Source: Desulfobacteraceae bacterium
GTDB taxonomy: Bacteria > Desulfobacterota > Desulfobacteria > Desulfobacterales > Desulfosarcinaceae
Reading direction: 5' to 3'
Length of the DNA: 5,981 nucleotides
Assembly (NCBI GenBank): GCA_027031325.1
Contig: JALVRI010000207.1
Location: forward strand, 1-5,981
Below are positions 1 to 5,605 of this stretch, piece by piece. Each line of letters begins with the position of its first letter. Within the stretch, counting starts at the first letter, position 1. The translations under genes were made by a program, and so were the position numbers. The notes under the pieces were generated by a model. The model made no database searches. It had not been told where the DNA came from and saw only the letters and a program-made list of their open reading frames with translations.

Positions 1-836
1 CGGATGTCGCCCCGGCGTGCGGGCCTATACTCGGGTTTCAGGTTAACTCCGGCTGTTCCGGCCACGATCTCCCACAGCTCGTTGATGCTGATACGGCGTC
101 CGGTGCCGATATTGAATACATTTCCGGGAGCCGAAGGATTGCGGGCCGCCAGCCGGTTGGCCATGACAACGTCGGAAACATGGACGAAATCTCTCGTTTG
201 TTTACCGTCGCCGTAAATCAAGGGGGGCTTTTGATTGACAGCTTGTTTCATGAAGATCGAAATTACGCCCGAATAAGGGGAAGAAGGGTCCTGGCGCGGA
301 CCATAGACGTTGAAATAACGAAGGCATACGGTTTCCAGGCCGTAAAGCTCGTTGTAAAGTGCGGCATAGTGCTCGTTGACGAGCTTTTGGACGGCGTATG
401 GACTTTTGGGGCAAGGTTGTAACGATTCGTCCTTGGGAAGTTGTGGGTCGTCTCCGTACACAGCGCTTGAACTGGAAAGGATAACCCGCCTGGCTTTGCA
501 CTTTCTGGCGGCTTCGAGCACGGTAATAGTACCCATTTCGTTTACTTGAGCTGAGCCGAAAGGATCGGCTACCGTGACGGTTACCGAGACGACAGCCGCC
601 AGGTGAAATATATAATCACAACCCTGGGCGGCTTTTTCAACCAGCTCCCGGTTGCGAATATCACCCTCGATAAAATCGATCCGCTCTCTTACCTTCTCCA
701 GATTGGCCGGTTTTCCACTTGACAGGTTGTCGATAACCTTCACATGGACGTTGTTTTCCAGAAGGCTTTCCACCAGGTGGGAGCCGATAAAACCAGCACC
801 CCCGGTAACCAGGGCTTGGATCTGCTTTTCAGTCAT
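1..836 (-). CDS. NAD-dependent sugar-nucleotide epimerase/dehydratase (extended SDR), C-terminus beyond the left edge
   Basis: Reading the minus strand from the ATG at 836 gives 278 residues with no stop before the window edge, so the gene is partial (the family is usually about 310-330 residues). Directly visible are the Rossmann dinucleotide motif TGGAGFIG at residues 11-18, an acidic D36 after the second strand (VIDNLSSG) as expected for NAD rather than NADP, DIR at about 59-61, HLAA near 78-81, SSSSAVYG at 121-128 carrying the catalytic serine, and the catalytic Y147-x3-K151 pair in SPYAVQK. YFNVYGPRQDP follows. This is the layout of UDP-glucose/UDP-GlcNAc 4-epimerases and related UDP-sugar enzymes, soluble and serving surface polysaccharide synthesis. 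The exact substrate cannot be read from the sequence. The ribosome site is weak (AAAGG about 12 nt upstream). The only neighbour seen is the divergent four-cysteine gene. Family call firm; substrate unknown. Confidence 0.93.
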   Translation of the reverse strand, partial: MTEKQIQALVTGGAGFIGSHLVESLLENNVHVKVIDNLSSGKPANLEKVRERIDFIEGDIRNRELVEKAAQGCDYIFHLAAVVSVTVTVADPFGSAQVNEMGTITVLEAARKCKARRVILSSSSAVYGDDPQLPKDESLQPCPKSPYAVQKLVNEHYAALYNELYGLETVCLRYFNVYGPRQDPSSPYSGVISIFMKQAVNQKPPLIYGDGKQTRDFVHVSDVVMANRLAARNPSAPGNVFNIGTGRRISINELWEIVAGTAGVNLKPEYRPARRGDI

Positions 837-1005
837 TGTTGGTCTGCCTTTGCGAAATAGAAACTGCTACCAAAACAGTCCCCAGGTTGCTATTGTATGA
901 GTCAGTGCTGTTGGATAAAATATATGCCACAATGTCCGAAAGTTTATACCATTTCAGTGCCCAATGAGATAACATACCTCAGGTGGCGATCAAAGTCTTT
1001 AACCC
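837..1005. promoter_or_regulatory. Divergent intergenic region with a candidate sigma70-type promoter for the four-cysteine gene
   Basis: This 169-nt gap separates the leftward epimerase from the rightward small gene, so it should hold promoters for both. On the plus strand TTGTAT (893-898) and TAAAAT (916-921) are 17 nt apart. The -10 matches the consensus at 5 of 6 positions, the -35 only at 3 of 6. A start near 928 would leave a leader of about 78 nt. No convincing leftward promoter was identified, though TACAAT can be read on the minus strand at 892-897. Found by eye only. Confidence 0.3.
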
Positions 1006-1194
1006 ATGCCGATGAAAAAGTCATCCAAAATCAATTGTACAGCCTGCAGATACTATTTCATAACCTGGGACAGGCGGAAACCCCATGGTTGCAAGGCAAT
1101 TGGATTCAAAAGCGCCAGGCCTCCGTCCCAGGTGGTCTTCCAGCATTCAGGGCGGGCATGCCTTTACTTTGTACCCAAAAAGGAAAAAGAATGA
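1006..1194 (+). CDS. Small conserved-looking four-cysteine protein, function unknown
   Basis: This encodes 62 residues with the pattern C11-x2-C14 ... C29 ... C52 and the segments CRYYFITWD (14-22), HGCKAIGFKS (27-36) and SGRACLYF (48-55). I recall, from memory and unchecked, a family of roughly 60-residue proteins in sulfate reducers and other anaerobes with the same C-x2-C, TWD, GCKAxGFKS and SSGxxC blocks, sometimes labelled uracil-DNA glycosylase without clear basis. Four cysteines in a basic, compact protein suggest one zinc or metal site (inference). An in-frame stop at 1000-1002 fixes the upstream limit, so the start is ATG 1006 or ATG 1012. The only purine-rich site (AGGTGG, 981-986) is too far for a good ribosome site, which lowers confidence. 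Overlapping longer reading frames lack any family signature. It is convergent with the AEC transporter, 40 nt apart. Confidence 0.72.
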   Translation: MPMKKSSKINCTACRYYFITWDRRKPHGCKAIGFKSARPPSQVVFQHSGRACLYFVPKKEKE

Positions 1195-1234
1195 TCCCGG
1201 ATTTTGCTTTTCGGCCTTTCAGGGGCCTGGTCCA

Positions 1235-2158
1235 TCAGAAGCTGTTGAAGATCCCCAGCCAGAGACTGAAAGTGACGGCCGAGATCAAGGTCGAGGCCGA
1301 GATAGCTGCGACCGCAAAATCTGCGTCACCGTCCATCTCAGATCCCATCACATAGGCTATGGTGGCTGTCGGAGATGACAACAGAATCAGGGCCGGAAGA
1401 AAAGTCGTTGATGAAAATCCAGCCAACTTGAAAAGTATAATTCCCGTGGCGGGCATCAAGATCAACTTGATAAGGCAGGCGGCGGTTACGGTTGCCTTGT
1501 GACTTTTTATAAAATCGAAGGACAATGAGGCCCCAATCAGAAGCAGGGCGGTTGGTAAAGCCATTGCCCGGAGTATGTCGAGGGTACGGTCGACTACCAA
1601 TGGAATCGGAATTTTGAAAGCCGAGACGGAAATTCCGGCCAGGGCGGCTACGATTACCGGGTTGGCCAAGACCTGGCGCGCAAGGATGGTTGGACGGCCC
1701 GGGTTGGCGGAGTGGGAGGCGGATTGCAAGGCCAATACCGACAAGAGGTTTTGCAGGATCATCACAAAACCCGCCAGGAGACTGGCCGCCACCAACCCGC
1801 CTTCGCCCAGGTAATAAAAAGCCACCGCAAGGCCGATATAGCCAAGGTTTCCATGCCCGCTGCACTGGATGAAACTGCCGCGGCTGTTTGCCGGAAGGGA
1901 CCAAGACCGGGCCACAAGCCAGCCGGCCAGGTAGCCGCAAGATGCAGCCAGTAAGGTGAAAACGATGAGACGAGGATTGAACTGACGATCCAGCGAGGCC
2001 CGCGCGATCGCCTGAAAGATCATTGCCGGTATGGCGATATAGAACACCAGCCTGTTGGCAGGTCCCCAGAATTCCTGGGGCATGAAGCCCTTGCGACGGG
2101 CTATCCAGCCGATAACAACTACCAGGAAAATAGGGACAATTGTGGTTATGATGCTCAT
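1235..2158 (-). CDS. AEC-family transporter (auxin efflux carrier / malate permease-like)
   Basis: This 307-residue membrane protein has about ten hydrophobic segments (roughly residues 3-20, 36-54, 64-84, 103-118, 122-144, 163-181, 195-215, 222-245, 252-270 and 281-303), matching the 5+5 layout and usual length (about 300-320) of the AEC family, Pfam Mem_trans. Family marks are the N-terminal VPIFLVVVIGWIARRKG, GHGNLGYIGL at 101-110 in the broken fourth helix, ANPVIVAALAGI starting at 165 at the second repeat, and LLLIGASL at 205-212. Bacterial members include malate/malonate permeases and many with unknown substrates, so an organic anion is the best guess and nothing finer is supported. The start at 2158 has a good ribosome site (GAGGGA, 4 nt upstream). 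The gene diverges from the carrier/E1 operon and converges on the four-cysteine gene. Confidence 0.92.
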   Translation of the reverse strand: MSIITTIVPIFLVVVIGWIARRKGFMPQEFWGPANRLVFYIAIPAMIFQAIARASLDRQFNPRLIVFTLLAASCGYLAGWLVARSWSLPANSRGSFIQCSGHGNLGYIGLAVAFYYLGEGGLVAASLLAGFVMILQNLLSVLALQSASHSANPGRPTILARQVLANPVIVAALAGISVSAFKIPIPLVVDRTLDILRAMALPTALLLIGASLSFDFIKSHKATVTAACLIKLILMPATGIILFKLAGFSSTTFLPALILLSSPTATIAYVMGSEMDGDADFAVAAISASTLISAVTFSLWLGIFNSF

Positions 2159-2196
2159 CCGGTCCCTCGATGTGCGCAGATTCCTGTCAAGGCCAC

Positions 2197-2225
2197 TTGA
2201 CTTTGATGTCGAGCCTCCGTAATTT
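2197..2225 (+). promoter_or_regulatory. Candidate promoter for the MoaD-like/ThiF-like operon
   Basis: TTGACT (2197-2202) and TAATTT (2220-2225) are separated by 17 nt. The -35 matches the sigma70 consensus at 5 of 6 positions, the -10 at only 3 of 6. An alternative pair in the same gap is TTGTGA (2224-2229) with TCTTAT 17 nt later. Either would start transcription before the ribosome site at 2265-2270. The divergent gap is 121 nt and must also drive the leftward AEC gene. Found by eye. Confidence 0.35.
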
Positions 2226-2264
2226 GTGACATGCTACATTCATTGATCTTATTTGTCGAGGCCG

Positions 2265-2270
2265 GGGAGG
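2265..2270 (+). promoter_or_regulatory. Ribosome binding site deciding the MoaD-like start
   Basis: GGGAGG lies 9 nt before ATG 2280. The reading frame is open back to a TTG at 2253, but that start would place this ribosome site inside the coding sequence and add nine residues (MSRPGRQKS) not typical of the family. ATG 2280 is therefore preferred. Confidence 0.75.
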
Positions 2271-2279
2271 CAAAAGTCG

Positions 2280-2525
2280 ATGGCTAGACAGGATAATATT
2301 CAGATTGACCTGCAATTGTTTGCCGACCTGAGGTCAAAGATGCCTCCCGAAGCAGACCGTTTTGCGGTACCCCGGGGCTTTACCATCGGGAATGTATTGG
2401 AAAAGCTGGAAATTTCACCGGAACGGGCGAAATTGATATTCGTCAACGGTATCAAGCAGGCCCTTGACTACATTCTCAAAGATGGCGACCGGGTGGGTAT
2501 CTTCCCGCCCATCGGCGGGGGATGA
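2280..2525 (+). CDS. MoaD/ThiS-family ubiquitin-like sulfur-carrier protein
   Basis: The 81-residue product has the size and ends of a beta-grasp sulfur carrier. It begins IQIDLQLFADLRSKMPPEAD (residues 7-26), like the MoaD first strand and helix, and has a central FTIGNVLEKLEI with VNG at 55-57, then LKDGDRVGIFPPIGGG. The C-terminal glycine tail is what an E1-like enzyme adenylates and what is then thiocarboxylated to deliver sulfur for molybdopterin/tungstopterin or thiamin synthesis. It ends in three glycines rather than the usual two. The stop overlaps the next gene's start as ATGA (2522-2525), so the partner E1 is probably translationally coupled. In many anaerobes similar pairs sit beside tungsten aldehyde:ferredoxin oxidoreductase genes; none is visible here, so the pathway (molybdenum/tungsten cofactor versus another thiolation) is open. 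Family call firm, role inferred. Confidence 0.92.
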   Translation: MARQDNIQIDLQLFADLRSKMPPEADRFAVPRGFTIGNVLEKLEISPERAKLIFVNGIKQALDYILKDGDRVGIFPPIGGG

Positions 2526-3391
2526 GTATCATGCGCGATGGATTGGTGCAAGCTATAAGAAAACTGGCTTCTTCTGCCACCTTGCCTGACGGAACAGCTG
2601 TAAAAGTGTTGACGATTGCGCAGGTTGAGAATCTTGCCGCCGATTTTCGGCTTTCCGAACGCATGGTAGAAATAGAAGCCCTTGAAAACGACATTGTACC
2701 AAAACGTTACTTACGCAACCTGAAAACTTTCTCGTTTTCAGACCAGGCCAGGCTGCTTGGAGCCAAGGTCGCCGTAATCGGCCTGGGGGGGTTGGGCGGC
2801 ACGGTGGCAGAGATTCTGGCCCGGCTGGGAACAGGACGCTTGGTGCTGGTTGATGGTGATATTTTTGAAGAACACAATCTCAATCGCCAACTGTTGTCTA
2901 GAAGATCGAACCTGGGGCAATCCAAGGCCAAAGAAGCTGCCCGGCGGGTAAAAGAGGTAAATCCGGCCGTGGAGGTTGTGATCTGGGAAAAATTTTTCAA
3001 ACCTGGATCTGCGCAGGCGCTTTTAGATGGCGTCGCCGCGGTTGTAGACTGCCTGGATGCTATCGATACCCGTTTTTTGCTCGAAGAAGCAGCCAGGAAA
3101 ATGAATCTTCCCCTTATTTCGGCAGCCGTGGCGGGTTTCAGTGGTCACGTGACCACTGTTTTTCCGGCAGATCAGGGCCTGCGGTTGATTTATGGTCCAC
3201 CTGAACACCTTCAAGCCACCAGAGGTGCCGAGACCGGCCTTGGGTGCTTGGCCCCGGCAGTTTCCATGCTTGGCTGCCTGGAAGCGATGGAAGTTTGTAA
3301 GGTCATTTTGGGAAAGGCTGAAAATTTGCGCAACAAATTGTTGCTGGTCGATTTGAACGACTACCTCTTCCAGGTATTGGATCTGGTGTAG
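2522..3391 (+). CDS. HesA/MoeB/ThiF-family E1-like adenylyltransferase, zinc-less type with N-terminal extension
   Basis: This 289-residue protein should adenylate the glycine tail of the carrier encoded just upstream. Its catalytic core starts near PKRYLRN (60-66). It has the nucleotide loop GLGGLGG (87-93), the LVDGD strand with D111 and D113, NLNRQ with R122 (119-123), GQSK with K135, and DCLDAIDTR (176-184) with D179. These line up, at a constant offset of 49, with E. coli MoeB D62, D64, R73, K86 and D130. The two CxxC zinc pairs of MoeB/ThiF are absent; remaining cysteines (C177, C242, C252, C259) do not form such pairs. About 60-75 residues precede the core, an extension seen in HesA-like proteins of anaerobes. 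The start overlaps the carrier stop (ATGA); ATG 2531 is an alternative, 9-10 nt after a G-run. Expected soluble. The physiological sulfur acceptor is not shown. Confidence 0.92.
   Translation: MSIMRDGLVQAIRKLASSATLPDGTAVKVLTIAQVENLAADFRLSERMVEIEALENDIVPKRYLRNLKTFSFSDQARLLGAKVAVIGLGGLGGTVAEILARLGTGRLVLVDGDIFEEHNLNRQLLSRRSNLGQSKAKEAARRVKEVNPAVEVVIWEKFFKPGSAQALLDGVAAVVDCLDAIDTRFLLEEAARKMNLPLISAAVAGFSGHVTTVFPADQGLRLIYGPPEHLQATRGAETGLGCLAPAVSMLGCLEAMEVCKVILGKAENLRNKLLLVDLNDYLFQVLDLV
3139..3158. repeat. Perfect 20-bp palindrome inside the E1-like gene
   Basis: CAGTGGTCACGTGACCACTG equals its own reverse complement over all 20 positions, with no spacer, centred between 3148 and 3149. It lies in the coding region for FSGHVTTV (residues 206-213). 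In single-stranded form it could pair as a long stem with a tight loop; as duplex it could be a dimeric protein site. No function is assigned. Confidence 0.9.
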
Positions 3392-3429
3392 AAAAGGCCT
3401 GTCAATGAAGGGGAAGATCCTTGTCCGAA

Positions 3430-3741
3430 TTACTTCTTATTACCGGCCGCGGAATGATCGGACGCCTGCTTTTTTTTGGAACGTTTGTCCAGCACTTGCT
3501 TGATGATGGAAGATTTGTTTTTCAAGACTTTCGAACCCCTTGTAATCTTGCAAAGGCTTATCTTGTGGCGGGAGGCGATCTGTCGCTGGGGATGGCCGGC
3601 ATGTAGATCTTTGAGCAATTGCCACCGCAATGACAAGGTTTCGATTTCCTTGGGTGTAAAAAGTTCTTCGAACAATGCCCGCATGCGATCATGAGAGCGG
3701 ACAGCGGCGAATACTTCCACCAACTCATCAAAAGCCGTCAT
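3430..3741 (-). CDS. TrpR/YerC-family DNA-binding repressor-like protein
   Basis: This 103-residue protein aligns with the Trp repressor superfamily over residues 28-74: FTPKEIETLSLRW, then the helix-turn-helix PQRQIASRHKIS (51-62) and the signature KITRGSKVLK (65-74). Length and pattern fit the YerC/YecD branch rather than true TrpR. Against E. coli TrpR, ligand-pocket T44, R54 and R84 correspond to T29, R39 and R68, but T81 becomes K65 and S88 becomes V72, so tryptophan binding is doubtful (inference from alignment by eye). The tail (RSKKKQASDHSAAGNKK) is basic and probably disordered. ATG 3741 has a good ribosome site (AAAGGA, 9 nt upstream). It is the last of the leftward genes, 105 nt after the kinase-like gene, and converges with the E1-like gene 38 nt away. 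Expected to be a dimeric transcription regulator; target unknown. Confidence 0.88.
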   Translation of the reverse strand: MTAFDELVEVFAAVRSHDRMRALFEELFTPKEIETLSLRWQLLKDLHAGHPQRQIASRHKISLCKITRGSKVLKNKSSIIKQVLDKRSKKKQASDHSAAGNKK

Positions 3742-3846
3742 CTGGGCGGTTCCTTTCCATTGTTTTTGCGATCCTGAGGGCAGTTGGGTGAAACAGAGCG
3801 TAAAAAGAACACGCGTTTAACAGGCCGTTGAACCCGGTCTTTGATT
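3742..3846 (-). promoter_or_regulatory. Gap between kinase-like and repressor genes, with the repressor ribosome site
   Basis: This 105-nt leftward gap contains the ribosome site of the repressor (AAAGGA, 3751-3756 on the plus coordinates) and, next to the kinase-like stop, a small hairpin. No clear -35/-10 pair was recognised, so it is open whether the repressor has its own promoter or is read through from upstream. Confidence 0.3.
3815..3833 (-). terminator. Weak hairpin just downstream of the kinase-like gene
   Basis: GTTTAAC (3815-3821) and GTTGAAC (3827-3833) can pair around a 5-nt AGGCC loop, giving a 7-position stem with one imperfect pair (T-G on the plus strand, A-C on the minus). 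Reading leftward, a T-rich stretch (TTCTTTTT) follows after about 7 nt. The distance and the AT-rich stem make it a poor intrinsic terminator, so transcription may continue into the repressor gene. Confidence 0.25.
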
Positions 3847-4464
3847 TTATCTCTTATCTCCGATCAGTTCCAGGATCATACCTTTTGCCTGTTCCAGGTT
3901 CAGGCGGTTCATGTTCAAGACCATGTGGTACAGTTCCGGATTGTCGTAATCTTTTTTGCCCAGACGCTTGTACAGGTTTATGCGCCGGCGATCTTCGTTG
4001 CTTACCAGGGTCATTGCCTTGTTGCGGGTCAGTTTGTAGTGTTCCATCATGAACTTGACCCGGTTTTCAAAAGAATTTATCAAAAGAACATGGAAAGCGT
4101 CCGGGTGGTCGTTTAGAATATATTGACTGCCACGGCCCAGGATGACCACATCACCTTCTTCTGCCATTTGGGAGATAATGACCACCAGGTAGTCCAGATA
4201 TAACTTTTCGTCCAGGTATCCTCTTTCATCGGCCAGAATACGGTCCAGCCATTTCTGGGCGATTATCTTGGATATGGCCCTGGATAGCCTGGTCCCGGCT
4301 TCCTTCTCTACCGATTCCACCCAGCCCTGAGATACATTGGCAGCCTCGGCCACCATTTGGATAATGCGATTGTCAGCAAACACGTATCCAAGCTCTTCGG
4401 CGATCATTTTTCCCAAAGTTATGCCTCCGGCACCGAATTGCCGGGATATTGTGATGACAGCCAT
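3847..4464 (-). CDS. Cytidylate kinase-like P-loop protein
   Basis: The 205-residue product starts MAVITISRQFGAGGITLGKMIAEELG, the SRQxGAGGxxxG form of the phosphate-binding loop (7-18) typical of the cytidylate-kinase-like family (Pfam Cytidylate_kin2), rather than classical Cmk. Further marks are the YVFADNRII segment (27-35, family form typically D(R/K)xII), VVILGRGSQYIL (106-117), HVLLINSFENRV (125-136) and the lid-like stretch NEDRRRINLYKRLGKKDYDNPELYH (156-180). It is probably a soluble nucleotide-binding phosphotransferase. Members occur next to stress and signalling genes, and the true substrate is generally unproven, so a CMP kinase role should not be assumed. ATG 4464 is backed by a perfect AGGAGG 4 nt upstream. 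It lies 220 nt downstream of the Usp gene and 105 nt upstream of the repressor gene. Confidence 0.9.
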   Translation of the reverse strand: MAVITISRQFGAGGITLGKMIAEELGYVFADNRIIQMVAEAANVSQGWVESVEKEAGTRLSRAISKIIAQKWLDRILADERGYLDEKLYLDYLVVIISQMAEEGDVVILGRGSQYILNDHPDAFHVLLINSFENRVKFMMEHYKLTRNKAMTLVSNEDRRRINLYKRLGKKDYDNPELYHMVLNMNRLNLEQAKGMILELIGDKR

Positions 4465-4684
4465 TGTGCCTCCTAGTCATTTTTGCAAGTACTGCGGGAA
4501 AGTTATCCTTCCGGAATCTTTGTTTCAGCGGCACCCCGCCGTTATTGCCAACCGCTCCTGCCACAACAATTGCAGAATATGCGTATCTCTTGCTTGTCGG
4601 TTTCCGCCTCTCCTGGAGCAATCAGGCACCCTTGTGAGGAGAGTGCCGGATCTACGGACAGGACCAACTCTAGCCCTCGAGAAA
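4465..4684 (-). other. 220-nt leader / intergenic region before the kinase-like gene
   Basis: No gene is supported here; all reading frames crossing it also run antisense into the flanking genes. It contains AGGAGG next to the kinase-like start (4469-4474) and several possible short stems. The clearest is GGCAC/GTGCC (4625-4647) with an inner CCT/AGG pairing, a TGTG loop and a 3-nt bulge. No T-run follows on either strand, so it is not a normal intrinsic terminator. I could not match the region to a known riboswitch class by eye, nor find a convincing promoter. Confidence 0.4.
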
Positions 4685-5560
4685 TCATTTGTCAGGCGGT
4701 ATTATCAAAGTCGGGTAAATCGATTTTTCGGCGATCGCCAGCGGAACGCTTCCAAGCCAGCGTTCCATCCATGACGGCTTGGCCGAAGAGCCCATGACGA
4801 TCATGGTGGATTCGCATTCTTCGGCGGCCTTTTCGATTTCATCCTCAGCTTCACCGATATAGACATGGGATCTTGCCTTGATGCCGGCAGCCTCCAGACG
4901 TTCACATATGGTTTCCAACTTTTGGCGGACCTCTTTCCTTGTCTTTTGAACCTCCATGGCCGAGCTGCCCTTAAGTTCCTTTTCACTGACCACGTGAATG
5001 ACATCCACTTTCTCCAACACCTTGCCCAAGGATTCCAGATATCCCAGGGCTTTCATGCTGGCAGGCGACCAGTCCGTTGCCAGAAGGGGGCGTTTGAAAG
5101 GGATCCACTTGCCACTGGGGCTGTCAGCCCGATCCTTGTATACAAGTACCGGGATTGAAATGCGCCGGATCAATTCGGTAACATCTGAACCGGCATAGAA
5201 ACGCTCGAGCAGCCCCTTGTGGGAGCGGCCGATTACTATCAGATCGGCCTTCTCTTTTTCGGCGGCCTTGATTACCTCTGGAACAAGGTGACCTACGACT
5301 ATATAAACCCCGACTTCCATGCCTTCTTCGAACAGGGACTCGGCCCAGTCGATGAAACGAATGTTGGCCGTTTCACGCAGCCTGATCTCTTCTTCTTTTT
5401 CGTAGCCTTTACCGCGGTGCATGGCGACCTTTTCTCTTTCGATAACATTCATGAAAACGACGTTGGTCAGGTCCGCCTGGCGCAGGTTCAAGAGGGTACG
5501 CAAATCATCGAAATTGAGTTCCTCGAACTTGGTAACAAACAGGATCTTCCTAATTTTCAT
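4685..5560 (-). CDS. Tandem-domain universal stress protein (UspA family)
   Basis: This 291-residue protein contains two Usp domains, about residues 1-142 and 155-289. Domain 1 starts RKILFVTKFEE and has ADLIVIGRSHKGLLERFYAGSD (105-126) before ISIPVLVYKD. Domain 2 starts KRPLLATDWSPAS (156-168), then MIVMGSSAKPSWMERWLGSV (253-272) and TLIIPP. The usual ATP motif G-x2-G-x9-G-S/T is incomplete: the second glycine is H114 in domain 1 and A260 in domain 2, although the final GS is kept in both. The early aspartate (D in ATDxS) is K11 in domain 1 but present as D163 in domain 2. ATP binding is therefore uncertain. Expected cytoplasmic, with a role in stress or energy-limitation response (family knowledge). 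AAAGGA lies about 11 nt and AGAAGG directly before ATG 5560. It follows the response regulator by 45 nt, probably in one operon. Confidence 0.94.
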   Translation of the reverse strand: MKIRKILFVTKFEELNFDDLRTLLNLRQADLTNVVFMNVIEREKVAMHRGKGYEKEEEIRLRETANIRFIDWAESLFEEGMEVGVYIVVGHLVPEVIKAAEKEKADLIVIGRSHKGLLERFYAGSDVTELIRRISIPVLVYKDRADSPSGKWIPFKRPLLATDWSPASMKALGYLESLGKVLEKVDVIHVVSEKELKGSSAMEVQKTRKEVRQKLETICERLEAAGIKARSHVYIGEAEDEIEKAAEECESTMIVMGSSAKPSWMERWLGSVPLAIAEKSIYPTLIIPPDK

Positions 5561-5605
5561 CCTTCTGATCGTCCTTTCCGGCTTTGGCTGTATGGCTGAC
5601 CGGAA

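Noticed and set aside
202..501. 99-residue minus-strand frame
   Set aside because: It is an alternative frame inside the epimerase gene, whose own frame carries all the SDR motifs.
1211..1230. GGCC...GGCC dyad between the four-cysteine gene and the AEC gene
   Set aside because: The stem is only four base pairs and no T-run follows on either strand, so it is not supported as a terminator.
897..1355. 152-residue plus-strand open frame
   Set aside because: It overlaps the better supported four-cysteine gene in another frame and runs antisense into the AEC gene; its translation shows no family-like pattern.
2004..2011. GCGATCGC octamer, also at 4731-4738
   Set aside because: It resembles the cyanobacterial HIP1 repeat, but only two copies inside coding sequence are seen in this window, and the gene content does not suggest a cyanobacterium.
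2184..2189. Perfect TTGACA on the minus strand upstream of the AEC gene
   Set aside because: A -10 at the proper distance would fall on the ribosome site and no such hexamer is present.
2253..2279. Upstream TTG start for the MoaD-like gene
   Set aside because: The strong ribosome site GGGAGG lies between this TTG and ATG 2280, and the added residues are not family-like.
4520..4600. Possible sigma54 promoter (TGGCAG...TTGGCAA on the minus strand)
   Set aside because: The spacing between the GG and GC elements is off by about two bases, which sigma54 does not tolerate well.
4454..4774. Cys-rich plus-strand frame containing FCKYCGKVILPES, resembling a zinc ribbon
   Set aside because: Its start lies antisense within the kinase-like gene and its end antisense within the Usp gene, there is no ribosome site, and the later cysteines do not keep a ribbon spacing. 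Probably chance.
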